Source: Bradyrhizobium zhengyangense (GTDB lineage Bacteria > Pseudomonadota > Alphaproteobacteria > Rhizobiales > Xanthobacteraceae). Taken from it: DNA of 64,000 bases. Position numbers and translations under genes: made by a program. The notes under the pieces are model-generated. The model was not told the DNA's origin. It searched no databases and saw nothing but the letters and a program-made list of their open reading frames with translations. Location: the NCBI RefSeq assembly GCF_022012435.1, contig NZ_JAKLUA010000002.1, positions 62,001-126,000 of the forward strand, written 5' to 3'. Shown one piece after another: positions 7,130 to 15,209 of this stretch. Positions within the stretch are counted from its first letter, which is position 1; each line of letters opens with the position of its first letter.

Positions 7130-10100
7130 CTAAGCCTTGATCGCGAGCTTGCGGATCTTCTCGCGGTCCTTGCCGTCGACCCAGACGCACAGTGTCAATC
7201 CGTAGCGACAGGCTTCCACGGCAAGACTGCCGACGTTTCTGGCTCGGCTGTGGAACACATGCGTCTCGCAGCAATCTTCGAGAATGAAGCCGGTGAACTC
7301 GCCGTGACAGTCGTACAGAACCTCGCAGACCTTACCGCAACGCTCTCGCTCCGGTTCATGCGGCCGCTTCGGCAAGGGCGGCACGAAGGTCAGCGAAGGC
7401 GGCACGGCGCTCGCATTGCCGCCGAGGCCGTCGACGCGGTCGGAGATGTATTTGATGTAACGTACCAGCACCGGGTGCCAGCGATTGGACGGTGACATCT
7501 GCTCCAGCCGCCATTTCATGATCGCAAGCGTCGTCTCTTCAGCGGGGAGGATCTTGTCGCCCGTGGTCACGGGAATGCGGATCTGGAACGTGCCGACGAC
7601 GTAGCGCCATTGCGTCAGCCGCTCCACCTCCGTTGGCCGCGTGCGATGGGGTTTGGAGCTGCCCTTGGCGGTTCCCACCTGTGCCGTCTTGCCGTCGGCA
7701 TGCAGCAATGCCGGCGCGGTCTGCAGCTTGGGGCCGGGCGGCGGAGGTGGAGGTGGCGGCGGCAGCGGCTTGCCGATGCGCGTGCCGAGCCGTTTGACCG
7801 TCACGTCGAACACCTGTCCGCTGCGAACGCCCTGGGGAAGGTCGATGGTAATGAGGCCGGCGAAATTTTCGCCGGTGCCCGGCGGAATCGGCACATAGCT
7901 GACGCCGCGTGTGATCGGAATCCGGATCGTATTGGCATCGCTCATGCCGAGCGGCGAGACGCCGTAGAAGGCCTTGGCGAGCGCCAGCACCTCGCTGGCA
8001 TGCACCTGCGGCCAGTAGAGCGAGGCGACCGAGCCGGTCGGGACGTTGCCCCATTCGATCATCAATTCGTCCGGATAGATCGTGTTCGGCCCATGCGGCG
8101 GACGGACGACGCGGCCTGGCTTCGTGTCAAACGTCTGCGGAATGCGATGCGCGGCCGCGGGGCCCGGATTGTCGGAGCGCGTGACCTGGAGATTGCGCTG
8201 CGCCAGCTGGTCCCAGGACAGCGGCGAGACGCCTTGGGGGATCGGCGCGTCGTCGAAGGCGATCTGGGCGACGATGCAGTGGTGCGTGCCGTTCAGATAG
8301 GTCTGCACCTGCGCGCCGTTGATGACGTTGCCACTGTCGTAGAGATTGAGGAAGCAGCCGTAATATGCCCAGAGCTGATCCTGATGGTCGGGGATCGTCA
8401 GCGGCTGAATGTTGGGGCCGGTCGAATAGTCGGTCTGGCTCGAAAAATTGTTGGTTGCGAAGAACGGAATCGAGGTGTTGCCGGCGCCCAGCTTCGGTGA
8501 CCCCGGCTTGCCGGCGGCATCATTGTTGGAGAGGTAGGCGCCGTTGACGTCATAGTCGGTGTCATTGGTCTGGGTGGTAAACAGCCTGAAGAAGACCCGA
8601 ACATTGCTGGCCTGCGATCCCCCGGAGCCGCGCAGCCGCACGCGCGCGACGGCGAAGCTGTAATTGTTGTCGATGCTGATATTGGGCGGGAACGTGCCGC
8701 TGATCTGCACGGTGAACGGGTTCACGGACGAGTCGCCCTGGTTGGCGTCGCCCTGATCGGGCAGGATCGTCGTGAACGGATCGGGACCGTTCGGATTGGT
8801 GAAGCCGTTGGCCGCGGAATTCCAGCGCGACAGCAGGTTCTGGATGTAAGTGTAGGCGCCGGAGACGCTGTCTGCGAGCGCAGGCACGCCGGGGATCGGC
8901 GTCGCGTTGAGCGCCGGGGTGACCGTGAAGACGCGCAGGTCCTGGCTGAGATAGGGCAGGTTGCTGTGGTCCGCGTTCAAATTGGTGAAGTAAGGATCGG
9001 CGCCGGCGATCAGCTCGAACTGCATCGTGGCCTGCGAGCCGCTGACCTGTCCGGTCGCAGAGGCGTTCAGCGAGACCGTGAGGTCGAATTCGGTCTCGTT
9101 GCTTGCGGGGAACTGCCCCAGCAACGGCGTGTCGATATGCAGATCGTAGGGAATCTCGATACGCTGCGGCGTGAAGTCGTTGATGCCGCTCTCGAACTGC
9201 ACGCCGGTAGGACTGGGCGTGATCGCCACGCCGGGGAGGCCTGGGAACGAGCCGCCAAAACTTCCGACCGTGATGCCGAGCAACAGGAACGAGTTCTTGC
9301 TGAAACCCTCGATGAAGATCGTGAAGGCGTTGGGAACGTAGCCTCCTTGCGTGTTGATGATGTCCTGCGTCTCGTCCTTGCCGAACGTGTTCTTGCCGGC
9401 ACCGAAGGAGACGCGGGCGATCGGGAAGGGATTGTTTCGGTTGGGACCGGAAATCGACGCGGTCGCTCCGGGTGGATAGACGCTCTCGACGAGACCGAGG
9501 AAGATCGGGAACGGATTGGAATTGTCGCTGGTCAGGGCGTGATAGATGCTGGCGAGGTTGGAATTGTAGTTCGCGATGATCTGGTTGATGCTGAAGCCGA
9601 GCTGGACGTTGAGGTAGTAGATGAAGCCGAGCGCACAGCCGTAGCTGACGGGATCGCCGTCGCCGTGGACGAACGTGCCGTCGCTCACGGTCGAGCCGGT
9701 GTAGGTCGTGGTGACCCAGTCGCCGCGCGCCGGATTCGGCAGGATCGTTCCCTGATTGGGGTTGCCGTCGCCGTTCAGCCAGTTCGCGACGAACGATCCG
9801 TAGTAATTGTCATGGCCTTGCTGGAAGCGGGTGATGGCCGACCAATGCGACAAGCCTTCGCCGCTGCTGTCGCCGGCGTTCCAGTTGCCGCGGATGCCCA
9901 TCAGCACCTCGACCCACTCGGCAATGAACACCATGCCGACGCGCTGCGCCGGCAGCGGCGCGTCACTCATCAGGTTTTGCGAGTCGAGGCTGATCGGATT
10001 GCCGACGCCGTTGTTGCTGGCGCCGGGAAAGGAGAAGCCTCCACCCGAAAGGGCAGAGTCGGCCTGATCGAGGCGGACCTCTTGCCGCGCGCCGGTGCCG

Positions 10101-10312
10101 AACTGAGAGGAGGGCGTGCCGAACCAGCCGGTGGTGACGTTGAACTCGTTCTCGATGACGCTCAGCGAGGGACTGATGTTGCCGAGCAGGGAATTGGCGT
10201 TGTTGATGACGTTGGCCTGATCGGGCAGCGAATTCTCGTATCGTATCCAGAAATTGGTGGTCTTGCCGGCGCCTTGTCCAATATCAGTCAAGCTGGTGCT
10301 GCTGAGGGCCAT
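7130..10312 (-). CDS. large 1060-residue protein of unknown function with proline linker and cysteine-rich C-terminus
   Basis: I do not recognise a catalytic family. The start is firm: AAGGAG stands 7-12 bases before ATG 10312. There is no signal peptide. Residues 1 to about 700 are Asn/Ser/Gly-rich and beta-like, with low Lys (NFWIRYENS, FIAEWVEVLMGIRGNWNAGD, LRLRGSGGSQASNVRVFFRLF). A segment with DQLAQRNLQVTRSDNPG follows, then a PPPPPPPPPGP linker near 863, then a charged domain. The last 80 residues hold Cys in CGKVCEVLYDCHGEF and EDCCETHVF plus two more. This could be a secreted or surface assembly protein, or one of a predatory or toxin type. Neighbours give no clue; it is single and divergent from iclR. 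Confidence 0.85.
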   Translation of the reverse strand: MALSSTSLTDIGQGAGKTTNFWIRYENSLPDQANVINNANSLLGNISPSLSVIENEFNVTTGWFGTPSSQFGTGARQEVRLDQADSALSGGGFSFPGASNNGVGNPISLDSQNLMSDAPLPAQRVGMVFIAEWVEVLMGIRGNWNAGDSSGEGLSHWSAITRFQQGHDNYYGSFVANWLNGDGNPNQGTILPNPARGDWVTTTYTGSTVSDGTFVHGDGDPVSYGCALGFIYYLNVQLGFSINQIIANYNSNLASIYHALTSDNSNPFPIFLGLVESVYPPGATASISGPNRNNPFPIARVSFGAGKNTFGKDETQDIINTQGGYVPNAFTIFIEGFSKNSFLLLGITVGSFGGSFPGLPGVAITPSPTGVQFESGINDFTPQRIEIPYDLHIDTPLLGQFPASNETEFDLTVSLNASATGQVSGSQATMQFELIAGADPYFTNLNADHSNLPYLSQDLRVFTVTPALNATPIPGVPALADSVSGAYTYIQNLLSRWNSAANGFTNPNGPDPFTTILPDQGDANQGDSSVNPFTVQISGTFPPNISIDNNYSFAVARVRLRGSGGSQASNVRVFFRLFTTQTNDTDYDVNGAYLSNNDAAGKPGSPKLGAGNTSIPFFATNNFSSQTDYSTGPNIQPLTIPDHQDQLWAYYGCFLNLYDSGNVINGAQVQTYLNGTHHCIVAQIAFDDAPIPQGVSPLSWDQLAQRNLQVTRSDNPGPAAAHRIPQTFDTKPGRVVRPPHGPNTIYPDELMIEWGNVPTGSVASLYWPQVHASEVLALAKAFYGVSPLGMSDANTIRIPITRGVSYVPIPPGTGENFAGLITIDLPQGVRSGQVFDVTVKRLGTRIGKPLPPPPPPPPPGPKLQTAPALLHADGKTAQVGTAKGSSKPHRTRPTEVERLTQWRYVVGTFQIRIPVTTGDKILPAEETTLAIMKWRLEQMSPSNRWHPVLVRYIKYISDRVDGLGGNASAVPPSLTFVPPLPKRPHEPERERCGKVCEVLYDCHGEFTGFILEDCCETHVFHSRARNVGSLAVEACRYGLTLCVWVDGKDREKIRKLAIKA

Positions 10313-10756
10313 GTTGCTACTCCTTAAAACTGAATGTCTCGCGATCGCTTCTGGTTTTGCGCAGGCGCGGCTTCGAGAAAATTCCGCAGTTCAAGGTGCT
10401 GTGGCTTGCAGACGCTTGACCTCGCCTGCGCGCAAATAAATTGGGTCAGTTGTCCGGCAGGTTGAACGCAAGCAATGCGATCGTTGCTGGCCGAATTCGG
10501 CACGGGCAGTGTTGAAATCACAACCTGCCATGGTGCTCAAAACAATTGCACGCCAATAGAGCTTAACGAGGAGATGCTACCACAGGTTTGAAGGGGCGTT
10601 GATCACGCTTGCGGCAAAACAGTCGCTGAGCGGCTGCAGCTTTGTGAACTGGATAATATTGAAGCTGAATTCCGAATGCGCAAAGGCGGACGCGCTATAC
10701 CGTTGGCGCGGTTTGTGGCAAAACCGGAAACCGAAGCTGACGAAGGATTGTGAAGT
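10313..10756. other. intergenic region between the 1060-residue gene and the IclR gene
   Basis: 444 bases between two divergent genes. Near the minus-strand gene it holds the AAGGAG ribosome site (10321-10326 region). The rest is more AT-rich than the flanking genes and must contain both promoters, but I cannot assign -35/-10 boxes with confidence. No convincing small gene, repeat or RNA is visible. Confidence 0.6.
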
Positions 10757-11527
10757 TTGGCCGCATCGAAGAAGGGCGCCTCGCCCGCGGAACGCCAGAA
10801 CGGGATTGATCGGACCATCGATCTCCTGGAAGCGCTGCTGCATTTGCGCGCGCCCTCCAAGCTCAGCGACCTCGCCAAACAAATGGGCGCGCCGCGATCG
10901 ACCGTCTATGCCATTGCGAATCGCCTGATCGAGGCGGACCTGCTCGAGAGCGTCGGCGAGGGCGGCCAGGTCTATTTCGGCAAGGCGGTGCATCTCTACG
11001 GGCGCGCCTATGCGGACGCCAATCCGCTGCATCGCCGCTGCCGCGAGGCGCTCGATCGTCTCGCGACCCAGCACAGTGCCACCGCGCAGCTCTGCGCGCT
11101 GCGCGGCCGCAAATATGTGGTGGTCGACACGCGTGACGGGTCGGGCCTGTTCCGGATCACGACGGACGTCGGCATCGAGGTGCCGCTGCCCTGGACGGCA
11201 TCCGGCCGGTTGCTGCTGGATCACATGAGCCCGGCGGAGATTCGCGCGTTCGTGCCGAAAGAGGATTTTCGTCTTCCTGATGGCCGCGTGCTCGACGTCG
11301 ATGATTTCATCAAGGACGTCGCACGCGCGCGGCGCGACGGCAAATGCGTGACGACGGCGCTGTCCGATCGCTTTACGTCGTGCCTTGCTGCGCCGATCCG
11401 CGACAAGAAGGGTGTCGCGGCCGCGACGCTTTGCTTCGTCGTTCCCGCTGACTCGGTGAAGGAGCGCAGGACCGCGCTGCTCGACGATCTGGTCGCCACC
11501 GCAACGGAACTCTCGGATCGTTCCTGA
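10757..11527 (+). CDS. IclR family transcriptional regulator
   Basis: 256 residues. A winged helix-turn-helix at about 16-75 (GIDRTIDLLEALLHL, then LAKQMGAPRSTVYAIANRLIEADLL) is followed by the IclR effector domain (PWTASGRLLLDHM, SCLAAPIRDKKGV). IclR proteins bind a small metabolite and repress or activate adjacent catabolic genes. The start is TTG 10757, supported by AAGGA nine bases upstream. It is followed on the same strand by an MFS carrier, an N-acyl-D-amino-acid deacylase and RidA, so the effector may be an N-acyl-D-amino acid or a product of it (inference). Confidence 0.92.
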   Translation: MAASKKGASPAERQNGIDRTIDLLEALLHLRAPSKLSDLAKQMGAPRSTVYAIANRLIEADLLESVGEGGQVYFGKAVHLYGRAYADANPLHRRCREALDRLATQHSATAQLCALRGRKYVVVDTRDGSGLFRITTDVGIEVPLPWTASGRLLLDHMSPAEIRAFVPKEDFRLPDGRVLDVDDFIKDVARARRDGKCVTTALSDRFTSCLAAPIRDKKGVAAATLCFVVPADSVKERRTALLDDLVATATELSDRS

Positions 11528-11654
11528 ACTCAGCCGACCGTCAGCGTCGCTGACTGATTTATCCGCATCGTTTTCGAGAGTCGTCGTCGCGCGTTCCAAT
11601 GAAACGCGTCACGGCGCATGCGCGTCGTGCCGAGCGGGACTAGAATGTCCGGGC

Positions 11655-11720
11655 TTGACATCATGCCGCTGCAATATCTAACGTGTCGCTATAAGATAAT
11701 ATTGTCCACTATAAGAGACA
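11655..11720 (+). promoter_or_regulatory. candidate promoter and IclR-type operator before the MFS gene
   Basis: TTGACA (11655-11660) is followed after 16 bases by TCTAAC (11677-11682), a fair promoter. Directly downstream lie two related elements, TGTCGCTATAAGATA (from about 11684) and TGTCCACTATAAGAGACA (11703-11720). The second is an imperfect palindrome with TGTC/GACA ends. A repressor bound there would block elongation or start-site opening. Assignment to the neighbouring IclR protein is inference. Confidence 0.45.
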
Positions 11721-11804
11721 TTGTGATTGCAGGCGCGGCGAGGTTCTCTCGGTCCCATGTCGGGGCGGAAGACGCGATCCTGCGTGTCCAAGCGAGGATT
11801 CGAA

Positions 11805-13124
11805 ATGGCGAAGGCAACCCAACAGGTACCTGGACGACGCTGGCTGATCGGTTGTCTCCTCGGCGTTGGAATTCTCATCAACTACATCGATCGCGTCGGC
11901 CTCTCGGCCGCGACGCCGGAGCTCACCAAGGAGCTCGGCCTCACAGCCACCGACATCGGCTTGCTCGGCAGCGCGTTCTTCTGGACCTATTCGCTGCTGC
12001 AAGTCCCCGGCGGCATGGTGCTCGATCGCTTCGGCGTCACCATGGTCGGCCGCGCCTCGAGCTTTCTCTGGGCCATCGCTGCCACCATCACCGCACTCGC
12101 CAGCGGGCTCTGGGGCATCGCTGGCGCTCGCCTGTTGCTCGGCGTCGCGGAAGCGCCGGCGTTTCCGGCCAGCCAGAAGGCGACCGGCCACTGGTTTCCG
12201 CTCGACGAACGCGCGCGCTCGACCGCGATCTTCGATTCCGCCGCAAAGTTCTCCAACGTGATCGGCGTGCCGTTGGTCGCCTTTGTGATCTTTCTCTACG
12301 GCTGGCGCTGGGGTTTTGGCGTCACGGCGGTGCTGAGCTTCCTCTATTTCATCGCCTACTACATCATCTACCGCAATCCGAGCGAGGATCCGAAGCTCTC
12401 CAAGGCGGAGCATGACTACATCGTCGCCGGCGGCGGAACGCCGGAAGGCCCGGCTGCAGCGGGGCAGAGCCGCATGCTCGGCTACCTCCTGCGAAACCGC
12501 AAGGTCTGGGGCCTGACCATCGGCTTCTCCGCCTATGGCTACACTTTCTATCTCTTCCTCACGTGGCTGCCGGGCTATCTCGCCCAGACCATGCACATGA
12601 ACCTGATGTCGGCCGCGGGCTATTCGACCATCCCCTGGATCTTCGCGACCTTGTCGGACCTGTTGATCGGCGGCTTCCTGGTCGATCATCTGATCGCGCG
12701 CGGCTACGACTCGACGCGGGTGCGCCAGTCGGTGATCATTGTCGGTATGCTGATGGGGCTCGCCGTGATTGGCGCCGCGTTCACCGTGAGGCCGGGCTGG
12801 GCGCTGCTGTGGTTGTCGATCGCGATCTCCGGCCTGTCGGCCGCAGCGCCCGTCGGCTCCTCGATCGTGTCGCTGATCGCGCCTAAGGGCGGTGCGGGAA
12901 GTGTCGGCGGCATTGTTAACTTCACCAACAACATGATGGGTGTGCTCGCGCCGATCGTCACAGGCATCGTGGTGGACTGGACCCAATCCTTTGCCGGTGC
13001 CTTCATGATCGCCGGCGTGGTGCTGTTGATCGGCATCTTCTTCTATGTCGTGGTGCTCGGCCGGATCGAATCGATCCCCGATTACGAAGAGGTACCACCG
13101 CCCGGTGCCGTGCCTGTTCACTGA
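11805..13124 (+). CDS. MFS transporter, ACS (anion:cation symporter) type
   Basis: 439 residues with twelve predicted membrane helices in two halves of six. It begins RRWLIGCLLGVGILINYIDRVGLS, typical of the ACS family (organic anions such as galactonate, tartrate, phthalate or acyl amino acids), and carries LDRFG between helices 2 and 3. ATG 11805 follows GAGGATTCGAA. The stop is ten bases before the D-aminoacylase start, so the carrier probably imports the substrate of that enzyme: an N-acyl-D-amino acid (inference). Confidence 0.92.
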   Translation: MAKATQQVPGRRWLIGCLLGVGILINYIDRVGLSAATPELTKELGLTATDIGLLGSAFFWTYSLLQVPGGMVLDRFGVTMVGRASSFLWAIAATITALASGLWGIAGARLLLGVAEAPAFPASQKATGHWFPLDERARSTAIFDSAAKFSNVIGVPLVAFVIFLYGWRWGFGVTAVLSFLYFIAYYIIYRNPSEDPKLSKAEHDYIVAGGGTPEGPAAAGQSRMLGYLLRNRKVWGLTIGFSAYGYTFYLFLTWLPGYLAQTMHMNLMSAAGYSTIPWIFATLSDLLIGGFLVDHLIARGYDSTRVRQSVIIVGMLMGLAVIGAAFTVRPGWALLWLSIAISGLSAAAPVGSSIVSLIAPKGGAGSVGGIVNFTNNMMGVLAPIVTGIVVDWTQSFAGAFMIAGVVLLIGIFFYVVVLGRIESIPDYEEVPPPGAVPVH

Positions 13125-13134
13125 GGAGAGGGGC

Positions 13135-14745
13135 ATGCCCCGGACTTCCAACGGCAAGGACACGCTGATCCGCAACGCGCGCCTGATCGACGGCACTGGC
13201 TCGCCGTGGTTCGAGGCGGATTTGCGCGTCAGCGGCAGCCGCATCGCGGCGATCGGGGCCGCGCTGCCGGCGGAGGGGGCCGACATCATCGACGCGCGCG
13301 GATGCTATCTCGCGCCGGGCTTCATCGATGCGCATTGCCATGACGACCTGATTTGTCTGCGCGAGCCCGACAGGCCCGAGAAGGTGTTGCAGGGCGTCAC
13401 CACGCTCGTGGTCGGCAATTGCTGCTTCTCGCTCTATCCGGCAACTGCCGGCTCCGCCGAGATGCTGCGTTTGCATTTCTCGGGGCTCGCTGGCGAAGTC
13501 AGGACGAACGAAGTCTTCGACAGCTTTGACGGCTACCGGCAAGCCCTGGAAGGGCCGGGCGTGGGACTCAACCTCGTCTCTCTGGTCGGGCACGCCGCGA
13601 TCCGTCTCGCCGTGCTCGGCTACGAGCGCCGCGCGGCGAGCATCGAGGAGATCGCGGCCATGCAGGCGTTGCTCGCGCAGCAACTCGATCAGGGGGCGGC
13701 CGGCCTGTCGCTTGGCCTCGTCTATCCGCCGAGCGCCTATGCCGATACCAACGAGCTCAACGCGCTGGCAGAGACCGTCAGGGCGCATGGCAAGCTGCTC
13801 ACCGCGCATGTCCGCAGCTACGAAGCGGGCCTCTTGCAATCCATCGACGAGTTCATCGCGATCCTGCGCGCCTCAGGTGCCGCGGGGCTGCTGTCGCATC
13901 TGCAATCGGCGGGCAAGCCGAACTGGGGCGCTATCCCGAAGGCGCTCGACCGGCTGGAGGCCGCGCGCGCAGAGGGGATCGACATCTCCTTCGACATGTA
14001 TCCCTATCCCGCCGGCAGCTCCTACATGCTGCAATTGCTGCCGCCAGCCGCGCTCGAAGGCGGCGTCGACGCGCTGCTTGCGCGGCTGCGCGATCCCGCC
14101 CAGCGCGAAGCGCTGCGCGTGCTGGTGGAGGAGGGCGATCCCGATCCGCATGCGGCGCAGTCCAAGATCGTGCTGATCGGTTGGCACAATGTCCGCATTT
14201 CCGCCACCGCAAATCCGGCGTTGAAGCCGCTCGAGGGCAAGTCGATGGTCGATGCCGCGCGCGAGCTCGGCATCTCCCCGTTCGATCTCATGGTTCGCTG
14301 CATCGAGGAGGACCAGGCCCAGACCGGCATCATCATGTTCCAGCTCGATGAGGCCGATCTGCGCGCGGCCTTCACCCATCGCCTGCACATGGTCGGCTCC
14401 GACGGCATTCCACGTCCCGGTACCAAGCCGCATCCGCGGGCCTATGGCAGTTTTCCGCGCGTCGCCGGCCGGCTGACACGTGAGCAGGGCTGGTTCACGC
14501 TGGAAGATGCCGTACGGCGGATGACCGCGATGCCCGCCCAGCGCTTCGGCCTGTCCGACCGCGGCATCCTGCGGCCGGGCATGATCGCGGATCTCACGCT
14601 GTTCGACGAGACCATCATGGACAAGGCGACGTTCGAGACGCCGACGGAAATGCCCGCAGGCATCCGTGCGGTCTTCGTCGCCGGCGAGGCCGTGGTCGCG
14701 GACGGGCGCAGCACCTTCGCACGGCCGGGCCGTGCCCTGACCTAA
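13135..14745 (+). CDS. N-acyl-D-amino-acid deacylase (D-aminoacylase), amidohydrolase superfamily
   Basis: 536 residues. The amidohydrolase start LIRNARLIDGTGSPWFEADLRV leads to GFIDAHCHDD, the D-aminoacylase metal site (HCHDD in place of the commoner HTHDD). Further landmarks are VGNCCFS with the usual metal-ligand Cys, LTAHVRSYE, GSDGIPRPG and a C-terminal RFGLSDRGILRPGMIADLTLFD. The enzyme hydrolyses N-acyl-D-amino acids to a D-amino acid and a carboxylate. ATG 13135 has GAGGAGAGG upstream. It lies between an MFS carrier and RidA in one likely operon. Confidence 0.92.
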   Translation: MPRTSNGKDTLIRNARLIDGTGSPWFEADLRVSGSRIAAIGAALPAEGADIIDARGCYLAPGFIDAHCHDDLICLREPDRPEKVLQGVTTLVVGNCCFSLYPATAGSAEMLRLHFSGLAGEVRTNEVFDSFDGYRQALEGPGVGLNLVSLVGHAAIRLAVLGYERRAASIEEIAAMQALLAQQLDQGAAGLSLGLVYPPSAYADTNELNALAETVRAHGKLLTAHVRSYEAGLLQSIDEFIAILRASGAAGLLSHLQSAGKPNWGAIPKALDRLEAARAEGIDISFDMYPYPAGSSYMLQLLPPAALEGGVDALLARLRDPAQREALRVLVEEGDPDPHAAQSKIVLIGWHNVRISATANPALKPLEGKSMVDAARELGISPFDLMVRCIEEDQAQTGIIMFQLDEADLRAAFTHRLHMVGSDGIPRPGTKPHPRAYGSFPRVAGRLTREQGWFTLEDAVRRMTAMPAQRFGLSDRGILRPGMIADLTLFDETIMDKATFETPTEMPAGIRAVFVAGEAVVADGRSTFARPGRALT

Positions 14746-14770
14746 ACCATCACACGCAGGACACCATGCA

Positions 14771-15154
14771 ATGACGTTGAAACGATACGGCGCGGCCGGC
14801 GGCACCGGCACCGGCGGCCAGCACCTTCCGTTTGCCCGCGCGGTCGAAGCCGATGGCTGGCTCTACGTCTCCGGCCAGACGCCGATGGAGAACGGCGAGG
14901 TGATCGAGGGCGGCATCATCCCGCAGTCGCACAAGGCGATCCGCAACATGCTCGCGATCCTGGCTGAAGCTGGATACGAGCCCAAGGATGTCGTCCGTTG
15001 CGGCGTCTGGCTCGACGACCCCCGGGACTTCCAGAGCTTCAACAAGGTCTTCGCCGAATATTTCGGCGCCAACCCGCCCGCGCGCGCCTGTGTGGTGTCG
15101 AGCATGGTGGTGGATTGCAAGGTGGAAATCGACTGCGTCGCCTATCGCAAGTGA
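14771..15154 (+). CDS. RidA family protein
   Basis: 127 residues with the RidA/YjgF/UK114 fold: FARAVEADGWLYVSGQTPM, NMLAILAEAGYEPKDVVRCGVWLDD, and ending PPARACVVSSMVVDCKVEIDCVAYRK. RidA trimers hydrolyse reactive enamine/imine intermediates made by amino-acid dehydratases and oxidases; the Arg of PPARA is the usual substrate-binding residue. Its place as last gene after a D-aminoacylase suggests it clears imines from D-amino acid oxidation. A G/C hairpin follows at 15174. Confidence 0.93.
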   Translation: MTLKRYGAAGGTGTGGQHLPFARAVEADGWLYVSGQTPMENGEVIEGGIIPQSHKAIRNMLAILAEAGYEPKDVVRCGVWLDDPRDFQSFNKVFAEYFGANPPARACVVSSMVVDCKVEIDCVAYRK

Positions 15155-15173
15155 GCCGCCGCCTGCTGCGCCG

Positions 15174-15189
15174 GGGGCCCGCAGGCCCC
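15174..15189. terminator. GC hairpin between convergent ridA and TonB receptor genes
   Basis: GGGGCC (15174-15179), loop CGCA and GGCCCC (15184-15189), with outer TGCG/CGCA able to extend the stem. There is no U-run on either side, so it may act as a weak bidirectional terminator or a roadblock. Confidence 0.45.
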
Positions 15190-15209
15190 GACGCACGCAA
15201 GCCGCGCAG

